DNA from: Saccharothrix sp. NRRL B-16348
GTDB lineage: Bacteria; Actinomycetota; Actinomycetes; Mycobacteriales; Pseudonocardiaceae
Reading direction: 5' to 3'
DNA length: 64,000 nucleotides
Assembly (NCBI RefSeq): GCF_001280085.1
Contig: NZ_LGED01000269.1
Span: 62,001-126,000 of the forward strand
Shown in pieces: positions 25,012 to 33,331 of the stretch. Both the position numbers and the translations under genes were made by a program. How positions within the stretch are numbered: the first letter of the stretch is position 1; the number at the start of each line of letters is the position of its first letter. A model generated the notes under the pieces. The model saw only the letters and a list, made by a program, of their open reading frames with translations. It was not told the DNA's origin and did not search any database.

Positions 25012-27291
25012 GTGTTGAGATCCCGCAAGCGGACCACGGTGGCCGCGCTGGTCACCTTGGCCTTGCTGGTCACCGGAGCGCAGGCCAGCGGCATCATCGA
25101 GCCTGCCGGACAGGACTACCAGGACGCGCGGGCGCCGGTCGACCGCCGCGTCGAGAACCTCCTCAGGCGCATGACGCTGGAGGAGAAGGTCGGCCAGATG
25201 ACCCAGATCAGGCTGGGCAAGCTGCGCGGGAACTGCGAGTGGAACCCCGGCCCGCTCGTCGAGGACTGCATGAAGGCCGTCCTGGAGGACGCGAAGGTCG
25301 GCTCGATCCTCTCCGGCGGCGGCGACGCGCCGAACCCGAACACGCCGCGCGCGTGGGCGGAGATGACCAACGCCATCCAGAAGTACGCGCTGGACCACAG
25401 CAGGCTGCGGATCCCGCTGATCTACGGCGCGGACGGCGTGCACGGCCACTCGAACGTGCTCAGCGCCACCATGTTCCCGCACCAGATCGGCCTGGGCGCG
25501 ACGTGGAACCCGGAGCTGCAGGAGCAGCTCGGCAAGTCCACCGGCCGGGCCATGCGCGCCACCGGCGTGTTCTGGAACTTCGCGCCCGTGTCCGACATCG
25601 CGCGCGACACCCGCTGGGGCCGGTACTACGAGACCTACAGCGAGGACCCGGTGCTGGCCGGCGCGCTGGCGGCGGCGAACGTGCGCGGGCAGCAGTCCGA
25701 CCCGACCGACGGCACGGCGAGGCTCACCGCGACCGCCAAGCACTTCGCGGGCTACTCGGAGCCGTTCAACGGCCACGACCGCGCGCCCGCCCAGCTGCCG
25801 ATCCGGTACCTGCAGGACACCGTGCTGCCGGCGTTCCAGCCGCAGTTCGACGCGGGCGTCGGCACCGTGATGATCAATTCCGGTGCGGTGAACGGTGTGC
25901 CCGCGCACGCGTCGAAGTACCTGCTGACCACGCAGTTGCGCGACCAGATGGGCTTCCGGGGCGTGGCGATCACCGACTGGGAGGACATCCGGTTCCTGGT
26001 GGACCGCTACCACGTGGCGGCGAACTACGAGGAGGCCATCGCGATGGCCGTGAACGCGGGCGTCGACATGGCGATGGAGCCGTCGGACGCGGCCGGGTTC
26101 ACCGCCGGGCTGCTGGCGGGCGTGCGGAGCGGCGCGATCCCCGGCAAGCGGATCGACCAGGCCGTGCGGCGGATCCTGAAGCTCAAGTTCGACCTGGGGC
26201 TGTTCGAGAAGCCGTTCGTGGACGTGGCGAAGGCCGACGCGATCGTGAACGGCGCGGACCGGGCGCTGGCCCGTCAGGCGGCGGCGGAGAGCACCGTGGT
26301 GCTGCGCAACGAAGGCGTGCTGCCCCTGTCCACCGGCGTGGGCAAGCTCGTGGTGACCGGTGACGCGGCCGACTCCGCGGCCCGGCAGCTCGGCGGCTGG
26401 ACGGTCGGCTGGCAGGGCGTGCCCGCCTCGTCGCCGATGCCGCCGACGGTGACGGTGTTGCAGGGCATCAAGGCCGCCGTGCCGTCCGCGAACGTCGTCA
26501 ACGCGGCCACGCAGGCCGACGCGGTGGCGCAGGCCGGTGACGCCGACGCGGTGGTCGTGGTGCTCGGCGAGGACCCGGGCGCGGAGGGCGAGTCGGACAC
26601 CGAGGAGCCCGTGCTGACCGCTGCGCAGCAGGGCCTGGTCGACGCGGTGCGGGCGACCGGCAAGCCGGTCGTGGTGGTGCTGCTGACCGGCCGTCCGCAG
26701 GTGCTCGGCACGGTGGCGGACGCCCCGGCGCTGGTCGCGGGCTGGCTGCCGGGCTCCGAGGGCGGCGGCGCGATCGCCGACGTGCTGTTCGGCGCGGTGA
26801 ACCCGAGCGGCAAGCTGCCGGTGTCGTGGCCGAAGACGATCGGCGACCAGCCGTTCTCGTACGACCAGGTGCGTGGCGCGAACACCTCGCCCAGCTCGGC
26901 GTACGACCCGGCGTTCGCGTTCGGGCACGGCCTGTCGTACACGACGTTCACCACGTCCGCGCCGACGCTGAAGTCGGCGGAGGTGCGGCGGGACGACCAG
27001 GTCAAGGTGTCGGTGACCGTGGCCAACACCGGTTCGCGTGACGGCACTCTCGTGGTGCCGGTGTACGTGCACCAGCCCGTGAGCAAGGTGCTCACGCCGC
27101 AGCAGCGCCTGGTCGGCTTCACCCGGGTGGCGTTGAAGGCCGGCGAGGAGCGGGCGGTCGAGGTGACGTTCGACGTGCGGCGGCTCGCCGTGACGGCGGG
27201 CGACATGGACGGCGCGGGCAAGCCGGAGGTCGCCAGGGGCGCCTACGAGGTCGTGGTCGGCGACGGGAGGGCTCGATTCACGGTGCGGTGA
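25012..27291 (+). CDS. Secreted GH3 beta-glucosidase
   Basis: The 759-residue enzyme starts at GTG 25012 behind GGAGG. It has a signal peptide (basic VLRSRKR, then a hydrophobic core ending GAQA). The GH3 (alpha/beta)8 domain includes LIYGADGVHGHSN, RYYETYSEDPVL and AKHFAGYSEPFNG, with the nucleophile Asp322 in GVAITDWEDI. The alpha/beta sandwich includes SGKLPVSWPK, and a C-terminal fibronectin III-like domain ends the protein. It would release glucose from cello-oligosaccharides. A CebR-like box upstream suggests induction by cellobiose. The arrangement differs from Streptomyces bglC, where the enzyme lies with a CebEFG importer. Confidence 0.9.
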   Translation: MLRSRKRTTVAALVTLALLVTGAQASGIIEPAGQDYQDARAPVDRRVENLLRRMTLEEKVGQMTQIRLGKLRGNCEWNPGPLVEDCMKAVLEDAKVGSILSGGGDAPNPNTPRAWAEMTNAIQKYALDHSRLRIPLIYGADGVHGHSNVLSATMFPHQIGLGATWNPELQEQLGKSTGRAMRATGVFWNFAPVSDIARDTRWGRYYETYSEDPVLAGALAAANVRGQQSDPTDGTARLTATAKHFAGYSEPFNGHDRAPAQLPIRYLQDTVLPAFQPQFDAGVGTVMINSGAVNGVPAHASKYLLTTQLRDQMGFRGVAITDWEDIRFLVDRYHVAANYEEAIAMAVNAGVDMAMEPSDAAGFTAGLLAGVRSGAIPGKRIDQAVRRILKLKFDLGLFEKPFVDVAKADAIVNGADRALARQAAAESTVVLRNEGVLPLSTGVGKLVVTGDAADSAARQLGGWTVGWQGVPASSPMPPTVTVLQGIKAAVPSANVVNAATQADAVAQAGDADAVVVVLGEDPGAEGESDTEEPVLTAAQQGLVDAVRATGKPVVVVLLTGRPQVLGTVADAPALVAGWLPGSEGGGAIADVLFGAVNPSGKLPVSWPKTIGDQPFSYDQVRGANTSPSSAYDPAFAFGHGLSYTTFTTSAPTLKSAEVRRDDQVKVSVTVANTGSRDGTLVVPVYVHQPVSKVLTPQQRLVGFTRVALKAGEERAVEVTFDVRRLAVTAGDMDGAGKPEVARGAYEVVVGDGRARFTVR

Positions 27292-27347
27292 GCTGCCCTG
27301 ATATCCTTCTCGGCCGTACCCGCGCGGCATTCCGCTGTGGAGGAAAA

Positions 27348-27365
27348 CCGCCCCTTCGGGGGCGG
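27348..27365 (+). promoter_or_regulatory. UUCG-tetraloop hairpin in the rpsT leader
   Basis: CCGCCCC (27348-27354) pairs with GGGGCGG (27359-27365) around a TTCG loop closed by C-G, an exceptionally stable tetraloop class. It lies 53 bases before the rpsT start and downstream of a possible -10 TATCCT at 27302. It could act in rpsT leader control or terminate the beta-glucosidase transcript. Confidence 0.6.
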
Positions 27366-27418
27366 AGCCGGTGACAAGCGCGGTGCGACTCCGAGACCGA
27401 GGAAAAGGTGGCTTTCGC

Positions 27419-27679
27419 GTGGCGAACATCAAGTCCCAGATGAAGCGGATCAAGACGAACGAGAAGGCGCGCCTGCGCAACAAGGCCGTCAAGTCGTCCC
27501 TCAAGACCGCCATCCGCAAGTTCCGTGAGGCCGCCGAGGCCGGTGACAAGGAGAAGGCTGTCGTGCTGGCGCAGGACGCGTCCCGCAAGCTCGACAAGGC
27601 CGTCTCCAAGGGCGTGATCCACGCCAACCAGGCCGCCAACAAGAAGTCGGCGCTGGCGCGGCGCGCCAACCAGATCTGA
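27419..27679 (+). CDS. rpsT: 30S ribosomal protein S20
   Basis: The 86-residue basic helical protein starts [22 protein letters not shown], typical of bacterial S20 that binds the 5' and 3' minor domains of 16S rRNA. The GTG at 27419 follows AAAAGG; a longer in-frame start at 27371 is unlikely. It is divergently arranged from holA as in other actinobacteria and followed by a strong terminator. Confidence 0.97.
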   Translation: MANIKSQMKRIKTNEKARLRNKAVKSSLKTAIRKFREAAEAGDKEKAVVLAQDASRKLDKAVSKGVIHANQAANKKSALARRANQI

Positions 27680-27697
27680 TCTGGTCTTCACGCTGAG

Positions 27698-27735
27698 GCG
27701 CCGCCCACCCCTGCGCGGGGTGGGCGGCGCTTTTC
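27698..27735 (+). terminator. rpsT intrinsic terminator
   Basis: A 14-bp perfect stem, GCGCCGCCCACCCC (27698-27711) with GGGGTGGGCGGCGC (27717-27730), has a five-base loop and is followed by TTTTC. This is a textbook rho-independent terminator. Confidence 0.92.
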
Positions 27736-27940
27736 GTTCCCCGGCCATTTGGGCCACCAACGCCTCGACCGGCAAACCTCGCCCTCAGCCCCCAGCTCCC
27801 GCCCCGGCTCGCGGCATCACGCCAGCAGCCTCGCCGCCAGCAGTCTCAGCCGGCGGCATCACCGCCGGCCAGCCTCGCGGTCAGCAGCCTCGGTCAGCGG
27901 CCTCCGGCAGGTGGCAGTCGCTTGGCAGGTGACCTCGCGC
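27736..27940. other. Gene-free gap between rpsT terminator and holA with imperfect repeats
   Basis: No convincing gene is present. The 205-bp gap contains imperfect direct repeats built on GGCATCAC and CAGCAGCCTCG (first copies near 27813 and 27824, second near 27856 and 27883). A small hairpin, CCGGCGG-CATCA-CCGCCGG, is at 27850-27868. It is C/G-rich low-complexity DNA and may include the holA 3' end signal. Confidence 0.5.
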
Positions 27941-28924
27941 TCAGCGGCGGGCGCGGGCGGCGACGATTTTCAGGACCGCGCGTTCCAGGGCGTAGCCCGA
28001 GTCGGCGGCGACGCCCTTGACGTCCGCGTTCAGGTCGGCGACCACCGTCATCGCCGCCGCGAGCCCCCGGTCCTCCCAGCCCCGCGACTGGCCTTGGGCC
28101 TTCTTCACCTTCCACGGCGGCATGCCCAGTTCGCCCGCCAGCTTGAACGGGTCGCCCCGGCCCACCGCGGACACCCGCGCGATCGTGCGCACCGCGTCGG
28201 CCAGCGCGTCGGCGACCAGCACGTGCGGCACGCCGAGCTGGATCGCCCACCGCAACGCCTCCAGCGCGCCGGCCCGGTCACCCATCACGGCCTTCTCCGC
28301 CACCGCGAACCCGGTCACCTCGGCCCGGCCGCGGTGGTAGCGGCGGACCGCCTCGGCGTCGACCTTGCCGCCGGTGTCGGCGACGAGCTGCGAGGCCGCC
28401 GCCGCCAACTCGCGCAGGTCCGACCCCACCGCCTCGATCAGCGCCGCCACGGCCTCCGGGTCGGCCTTGCCGCCGCCCGCCGCGCGGATCTCGTTGCGCA
28501 CGAACGCTTCCCGGTCCGCCGCCTTGGTGATCTTGGGGCACTCGGTCACCCTGGCACCGGCCTTGCGCAGCGCCGCGGGCAGGTCCTTGGCCACCTTGCT
28601 GCGCCCGCCGCCACTGTGGACGACCACCACCGTCACCCCGTCCGCCGGGGCCTTGGCGTAGCCGATGACCGCGTCGGCGATCTCCTTGCCGCACTCCTGC
28701 GCGGCCTCCAGCGCGACCACCCGCCCCTCGGCGAACAGCGACGGACTCACCAGTTCCGCCAGCTCAGGCGGGGTGAGATCGGTCACGCGCACGCGGGTCA
28801 GGTCGGCCTGCGGATCGGCTTTCCGCGCCGCCGCCAACGCACCGCGCACCGCGCGCTCGACCAGCAACTCCTCCTCGCCGAGGATCAGGTGCACGGCGTC
28901 GGGCGTGTCAGCGGGCGCACTCAC
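27941..28924 (-). CDS. holA: DNA polymerase III subunit delta
   Basis: The protein has 327 residues from GTG 28924 with GGAGG eight bases upstream. The N-terminal HLILGEEELLVERAVRGAL and the VVVVHSGGG region belong to the clamp-loader delta family, with the delta C-terminal collar helices (LRELAAAASQLVADTGG, AEKAVMGDRAGALEALRWAI). It opens the beta sliding clamp during replication. It is downstream of comEC in the conserved actinobacterial order but separated here by thrC (opposite strand) and a hypothetical gene. Confidence 0.93.
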   Translation of the reverse strand: MSAPADTPDAVHLILGEEELLVERAVRGALAAARKADPQADLTRVRVTDLTPPELAELVSPSLFAEGRVVALEAAQECGKEIADAVIGYAKAPADGVTVVVVHSGGGRSKVAKDLPAALRKAGARVTECPKITKAADREAFVRNEIRAAGGGKADPEAVAALIEAVGSDLRELAAAASQLVADTGGKVDAEAVRRYHRGRAEVTGFAVAEKAVMGDRAGALEALRWAIQLGVPHVLVADALADAVRTIARVSAVGRGDPFKLAGELGMPPWKVKKAQGQSRGWEDRGLAAAMTVVADLNADVKGVAADSGYALERAVLKIVAARARR

Positions 28925-28947
28925 GGCGCGATCCTCCCACGGGCGGC

Positions 28948-28970
28948 AGACGTCCGGATGGTGGACGTCT
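28948..28970. promoter_or_regulatory. Inverted repeat in the holA-thrC divergent region
   Basis: AGACGTCC (28948-28955) and GGACGTCT (28963-28970) are perfect 8-bp arms with a 7-bp spacer. They lie 24 bp upstream of the holA start and about 26 bp before a possible thrC -10 (TAAGTT, 28996-29001). It could be a regulator-binding site. Confidence 0.4.
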
Positions 28971-29021
28971 CTGGCTGAGGGTCGGGATCGTGACGTAAGT
29001 TGAAACCCACAACTGAATACC

Positions 29022-29135
29022 GCTCATCCAGAGGGGCAGAGGGATCGGCCCGAAGAAGCCCCGGCAACCCGTCGCACAGCGTCCGCTGGCGACCACGGTG
29101 CCAATTCCGACCCGCGGTGCGCGGGAAAGATGAGG
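29022..29135 (+). ncRNA. SAM-I (S-box) riboswitch in the thrC leader
   Basis: The leader matches the S-box consensus. P1 is CTCATC (29023-29028) with GATGAG (29129-29134). Next come AGAGGGGCAGAGGGA, TCGGCCC, GAAGAAGCCCC and GGCAACCC. P3 has a stem built on GTCG...CGAC, then GGTGCCAATTCC and the P4 stem CCCGCG/CGCGGG. The 3' P1 strand runs into the ribosome-binding site GAGGAG (29132-29137) of thrC, starting at 29148. SAM binding would therefore hide the site and block translation. No terminator stem is seen between aptamer and gene. Confidence 0.93.
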
Positions 29136-29147
29136 AGATACCTCGCG

Positions 29148-30410
29148 ATGACTGCTGTCAGTGTGCCCTCGGCCACCACCTCCTTCGACCTCGGTCCTGC
29201 CCGCGCGCTGTCGTGTCGCGAATGCGGCCACGAGACGCCGCTCGCCGCCGAATACGCCTGTCTCGAGTGTTTCGGGCCGCTGGAAGTGGCCTACGACTTC
29301 GGTCGGATCCGTCGCGAGGACATCGAGGCGGGCCCCCGGTCGATCTGGCGCTACCGCGGCCTGCTCCCCGTGCCGACCACCGTCGAGTCGCACCCCAACA
29401 CCAACCCCGGCGGCACCCGCCTGGTCGAGGCCGACCGCCTCGCCAAGGCCCTAGGCGTGCGCAAGGTGTGGGTGAAGGACGACACCGGCAACCCGACCCA
29501 CTCGTTCAAGGACCGCGTGGTCGGCGTCGCCCTCGCCGCCGCCCGCGAGCTCGGCTTCAAGGTCCTGGCCTGCCCGTCCACCGGCAACCTGGCCAACGCC
29601 GTCGCCGCCGCCGCGGCCCGCGCGGGTTGGCAGTCGGTGGTGCTGGTTCCCTCCTCCCTGGAGGGGGCGAAGATCCTCATGACCGCCGTCTACGGCGGCA
29701 ACCTGATCACCGTCGACGGCAACTACGACGACGTGAACCGGCTGGCGCAGGAACTGGCCGCCGAGCACGAGGACTGGGCGTTCGTCAACGTCAACGTCCG
29801 CCCCTACTACGCCGAGGGCTCCAAGACGCTCGGGTACGAGGTCGCCGAACAGCTCGGCTGGCGGCTGCCCGACCAGATCGTGGTGCCCATCGCGTCCGGC
29901 TCCCAGCTGACCAAGGTCGACAAGGCCTTCCGCGAGCTGGGCGACCTCGACCTGGTCGAGCAGACCCCGTACCGCGTGTTCGGCGCGCAGGCCACCGGCT
30001 GCTCCCCCGTCTCGGCCGCTTACAAGGCGGGCCACGACGTGGTCACCCCGGTCCGCCCGGACACCATCGCCAGGTCGCTGGCGATCGGCGCCCCCGCCGA
30101 CGGCCCCTACGTGCTGGACGCCGTCCGCCGCACCAACGGCGCGATCGAGGACGTCACCGACGACGAGGTCGTCGAGGGCATCCGCCTGCTGGCCCGGACC
30201 GAAGGCATCTTCGCCGAGACCGCCGGCGGCGTCACCGTCGCGACCGCGAAGAAGCTCATCGAGAGCGGCCAACTGGACCCCGACGGCGAGACCGTGCTCC
30301 TGATCACCGGCGACGGACTCAAGACCCTGGACGCCCTCGGCGACCGCGTCGGCCCTCGCGCCAACGTCCCGCCGTCGGCCGAGGCCGTCCTGAAGGCCCT
30401 CCAGGACTGA
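29148..30410 (+). CDS. thrC: Threonine synthase (PLP-dependent) with N-terminal zinc-ribbon-like segment
   Basis: The 420-residue protein starts at ATG 29148 behind GAGGAG; an in-frame ATG at 29130 lies in the riboswitch. The N-terminal CRECGHETPLAAEYACLECF holds two CxxC pairs. The PLP lysine is Lys121 in NPTHSFKDR, and the phosphate loop is [19 protein letters not shown]. It converts O-phosphohomoserine to threonine. A SAM-I riboswitch controls it, which ties this branch to methionine/SAM status. A 14-bp stem hairpin follows the gene. Confidence 0.95.
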   Translation: MTAVSVPSATTSFDLGPARALSCRECGHETPLAAEYACLECFGPLEVAYDFGRIRREDIEAGPRSIWRYRGLLPVPTTVESHPNTNPGGTRLVEADRLAKALGVRKVWVKDDTGNPTHSFKDRVVGVALAAARELGFKVLACPSTGNLANAVAAAAARAGWQSVVLVPSSLEGAKILMTAVYGGNLITVDGNYDDVNRLAQELAAEHEDWAFVNVNVRPYYAEGSKTLGYEVAEQLGWRLPDQIVVPIASGSQLTKVDKAFRELGDLDLVEQTPYRVFGAQATGCSPVSAAYKAGHDVVTPVRPDTIARSLAIGAPADGPYVLDAVRRTNGAIEDVTDDEVVEGIRLLARTEGIFAETAGGVTVATAKKLIESGQLDPDGETVLLITGDGLKTLDALGDRVGPRANVPPSAEAVLKALQD

Positions 30411-33331
30411 CCGCCTCCGCGTGGGTCGGCCCGACCACGACTTCGGCCGACCCACGCGAGCAGGCCAACCTCAGTTCGGCGGCGGTCGGCCGGCTCCTGA
30501 GCGGCTGGCTCGCGCGCCGGCGGTAGTGCCCGACATCGCCGGCCGGCTGCCGTGGCCGTCACAGCGAAATCCTGGAAGAGCGGAGCCAGCCGGTTCGCGG
30601 GAAGGCCGTCAGCTCGGGCAGGACGTGCGGGCCGACCGGTTCGGTGACCACGCGCCAAGCGGTGAGCATCTGCGGCCAGGGTCGTTTCGCCTTCTCCTGG
30701 TTGTAGCGCTCGGCGTGCCAGTCCTCCGGTGGTATGGCGAGGTCGGCGTCGAACAGGGCGTCGGCGATCAGGCGATAGGCGGTGTCCGCCGACGGGACCT
30801 GCGCCAGGCGGATCACGCCGGTGGCGGTGGCCCTGGCGACGATGCCGCGATCGCCACCGGGCAGGTCCTCGCACACGTAGTAGGTGAACGCGGGCCGCAG
30901 CTCGTCGCGTGGCCACGGTTCGGCCGTGTAGCCGGGCTGCCACAGCGCCCACGCCACGGCCCGGTTGCCGCCTTGCGGCGACCAGCCGGAGTGCAATCGG
31001 ATCCAGACGTCGTTCCTCATCGTTCTCCCCTTGTCCGTTGTCGGGTTGGCCGCCGCTCCTGCGGGCGACCCGCGGCCCGTCCGGGCTTGCCAGGACGGCC
31101 GTGTCGCCGTCCCGGTCGGTGCGCAGCACCAGCGCGCCTCGGCTCGTCAACGCGTCGACCAGCACGCCGCTGGGGTGGCCGTAGCGGTTGCCCGCGCCGA
31201 CGCTCACCAGCGCGATCCGCGGCCGGACCGCCGCGAGGAACGCCGGTGACGAGTACCGCGACCCGTGGTGCGGCACCTTGAGCACGTCGGCCCGCAGGTC
31301 CACGTGCCCGCCGAGCAGGTCCGCCTGCCCGGCCAGCTCGATGTCGCCGGTCAACAGCACCCGTCCGGCCGCGGTGGAGGCCCGCAGCACCAGCGACGCG
31401 TCGTTGACCGCCGTGTTCGTGTCCGTCCCGCTCACCGGGTCCGCGCGCGGGCCCAGCACGTCGAGCAGCAGGCCCGGCCAGCTCAGCCGCTGTCCGGCAC
31501 CCAGCTCGACCACGCGGACCCCGGCCGCCCGCGCCCGTTCCCTCACCTCCTCCCACGCCCACTCCGGCTGCCGCGACGGCCCCACCGCCACCGCGCCCAC
31601 ACCCCGCTCGGCCAGCACCGCGGCCAACCCGCCGACGTGATCGGCGTGCAGGTGGCTGAGCACCACCAACGGGATGCGCCGCACTCCCAGCCGGCGCAGG
31701 CACGACAGCACCGGCACCGGATCCGGCCCCGTGTCGACCAGCACCGCCCGGTCGCGCTCGGCGGTGGCGAGAACCACCGCGTCGCCCTGGCCCACGTCAC
31801 AGGCCACGACCGACCAGCCGGGCACCGGCCAACCGGGCGAGACCACGTTCAGCGGCACGACCACCACCACCGCGCCGACGACGGCCGCCACGACCAGCGT
31901 CCGCACCCGGCGCAGCCTGGTGATCGCGTAGCCGAGCACCAGCACCCCGGCCAGCAGCAGCCCGCCGACCCAGCCGCTGGGCCACCCGACCGCCGCGCCG
32001 GGCACGGCCGCCGCGTGCCTGCCGACCGCGATCAGCCAGCTCACCGCCGGACCGGCCACCTCGACGACCAGCCGGGCGGTCGGTTCGTGCACCTGCGCCA
32101 GCACGGCGGCGAGCACACCGAGCACGGTGGCCGGCGCCACGACCGGCGCGACCAGCAGGTTCGCCACCACCGCGACCAGGCTCACGTGGCCGGAGAGCCC
32201 GGCGACCAGCGGCGCGGTCGCCAGGTTCGCGGCCACCGGCACCGCCAACGCCTCGGCGAAGCCCACCGGGACGCCGCGCTCCTTCATGGCGGCGGCCCAC
32301 CTCGGCGCGAGCAGCACCAACGCCGCCGTCGCCACCACCGACAGCCCGAACCCCGGCTCGGTGGCCAGCTCCGGGTCGTAGAGCACCAGGGCCACCACCG
32401 CGGCCGCGAGCGCCGGCAACGCCGACCGCTCCCGACCCAGCACCAGCGCGAGCAACGCCACCGCGCCCATCACGGCGGCCCGCAATACACTCGGCTCCGG
32501 CCCGGCCAGCACCACGAACCCGACCAGCGCCGCCATCGCACCCGCCGCGCAACCACGCGGACCGACCCGCAACAGCCTCAGCAGCAACAGGACCGCGCCG
32601 CAGACGATCGCCAAGTTCGCACCGCTGACGGCGAGCACGTGGGCGAGACCCGCCGTGCGGAACTCCTCCACCACTCTGGGTGGGAGGCGGGAGGTGTCGC
32701 CGACGACGAGGGCGGGCAGCAGCCCGGCCGGTTCGGGGTCGAGCGCGGTGCTCGCGTCCCGCAGTCCGGCACGCAGGTCTTCGGCGACCCGCTGCCACAC
32801 CGGTGCTTCGGTCACGTCCCGCGGAGGACCGCGAACCCGCAGCACCGCGACCGTCAGCTCGCCTCCGCGAGGAAGGGCGAGGGTGCCGCGCGCGGTGACC
32901 CGTTGGCCGGGCAGGAGATCCCGCCACCGCGCGGCCGGCGCCAGCACGGCGATCCGACCACCGTCGTCCAGCGTTCCGCGCACGAGCACCAGGTCGACCC
33001 CGCCCGCCCGCGAGCCGAAACCACTGGTGCGCAAGCCGTGCGGCCGGTTGTCGAGTTCGAAGTGGACAGTGGCGGGCGTGCCCCGCTCCGCCGATTCCCG
33101 CAACGGGTGGTGGGCCGCACCGTGCACCTGCGCGCCGATCCAGCACGCCGCCACCGGACCCGCAACAGCCACCGCCACCGCTGCCGGTCGCCACGGGCGC
33201 AAGGCCAGGCCGCCGATCACGGCCGCGACCAGACCGACCACGAGCGCGGCCCACCACGCCCACAGCAGCCCGGCCAAGGCCGTCGCCCACACCGCCAGCG
33301 CGGCAGGGACCAGATACGCACGAGGACTCAC
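30107..33331 (-). CDS. comEC: ComEC/Rec2 competence DNA-translocation protein; reading frame runs past the expected end
   Basis: The membrane protein starts at GTG 33331 (VSPRAYLVPAALAVW); GTG 33355 is an alternative. It has an N-terminal OB-like region, a ComEC core of about ten helices (LAHVLAVSGANLAIVCGAVL), and a C-terminal metallo-beta-lactamase domain (VVLSHLHADHVGGLAAVL, LLTGDIELAGQ, LKVPHHGSRYSSP). Homology ends near residue 755 at DGDTAVLASPDGP, about position 31065, but no stop occurs until 30107. The extra 320 residues are Arg/Pro-rich and overlap the hypothetical gene and the end of thrC. A single missing base near 31065 would restore a stop at 31017-31019. It likely forms the DNA channel with ComEA. 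Confidence 0.75.
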   Translation of the reverse strand: MSPRAYLVPAALAVWATALAGLLWAWWAALVVGLVAAVIGGLALRPWRPAAVAVAVAGPVAACWIGAQVHGAAHHPLRESAERGTPATVHFELDNRPHGLRTSGFGSRAGGVDLVLVRGTLDDGGRIAVLAPAARWRDLLPGQRVTARGTLALPRGGELTVAVLRVRGPPRDVTEAPVWQRVAEDLRAGLRDASTALDPEPAGLLPALVVGDTSRLPPRVVEEFRTAGLAHVLAVSGANLAIVCGAVLLLLRLLRVGPRGCAAGAMAALVGFVVLAGPEPSVLRAAVMGAVALLALVLGRERSALPALAAAVVALVLYDPELATEPGFGLSVVATAALVLLAPRWAAAMKERGVPVGFAEALAVPVAANLATAPLVAGLSGHVSLVAVVANLLVAPVVAPATVLGVLAAVLAQVHEPTARLVVEVAGPAVSWLIAVGRHAAAVPGAAVGWPSGWVGGLLLAGVLVLGYAITRLRRVRTLVVAAVVGAVVVVVPLNVVSPGWPVPGWSVVACDVGQGDAVVLATAERDRAVLVDTGPDPVPVLSCLRRLGVRRIPLVVLSHLHADHVGGLAAVLAERGVGAVAVGPSRQPEWAWEEVRERARAAGVRVVELGAGQRLSWPGLLLDVLGPRADPVSGTDTNTAVNDASLVLRASTAAGRVLLTGDIELAGQADLLGGHVDLRADVLKVPHHGSRYSSPAFLAAVRPRIALVSVGAGNRYGHPSGVLVDALTSRGALVLRTDRDGDTAVLASPDGPRVARRSGGQPDNGQGENDEERRLDPIALRLVAARRQPGRGVGAVAARLHGRTVATRRAAARVHLLRVRGPARWRSRHRRQGHRHRRDPPGAGPVGGHRLSPDRRRPVRRRPRHTTGGLARRALQPGEGETTLAADAHRLARGHRTGRPARPARADGLPANRLAPLFQDFAVTATAAGRRCRALPPAREPAAQEPADRRRTEVGLLAWVGRSRGRADPRGGGQSWRAFRTASADGGTLARGPTRSPRASRVLSPSPVIRSTVSPSGSSWPLSMSFFAVATVTPPAVSAKMPSVRASRRMPSTTSSSVTSSIAPLVRRTASST
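30418..30458. terminator. Hairpin terminator after thrC
   Basis: CGCGTGGGTCGGCC (30418-30431) pairs perfectly with GGCCGACCCACGCG (30445-30458) over 14 bp with a 13-base loop, seven bases after the thrC stop. No T-run follows. It may also end leftward transcripts. Confidence 0.75.
30559..31020 (-). CDS. Hypothetical protein downstream of comEC
   Basis: The 153-residue protein starts MRNDVWIRLHSGWSPQGGNR at ATG 31020, with GGGGAG four bases upstream inside the comEC reading frame. It is Trp-rich with no membrane segment and no recognised domain; segments such as FTYYVCEDLPGGDRG and PPEDWHAERYNQEKAKRPWPQ look folded. Third codon positions are less extreme than in neighbours. The start shows the ATGA pattern expected for a stop/start overlap with comEC, which argues that it is the next gene of that operon. 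Function is unknown. Confidence 0.6.
   Translation of the reverse strand: MRNDVWIRLHSGWSPQGGNRAVAWALWQPGYTAEPWPRDELRPAFTYYVCEDLPGGDRGIVARATATGVIRLAQVPSADTAYRLIADALFDADLAIPPEDWHAERYNQEKAKRPWPQMLTAWRVVTEPVGPHVLPELTAFPRTGWLRSSRISL

Noticed and set aside
31017..31703. A 228-codon minus-strand frame ending RPTRQRTRGER
   Set aside because: It is the off-frame of comEC, and only its stop is informative, for the frameshift argument.
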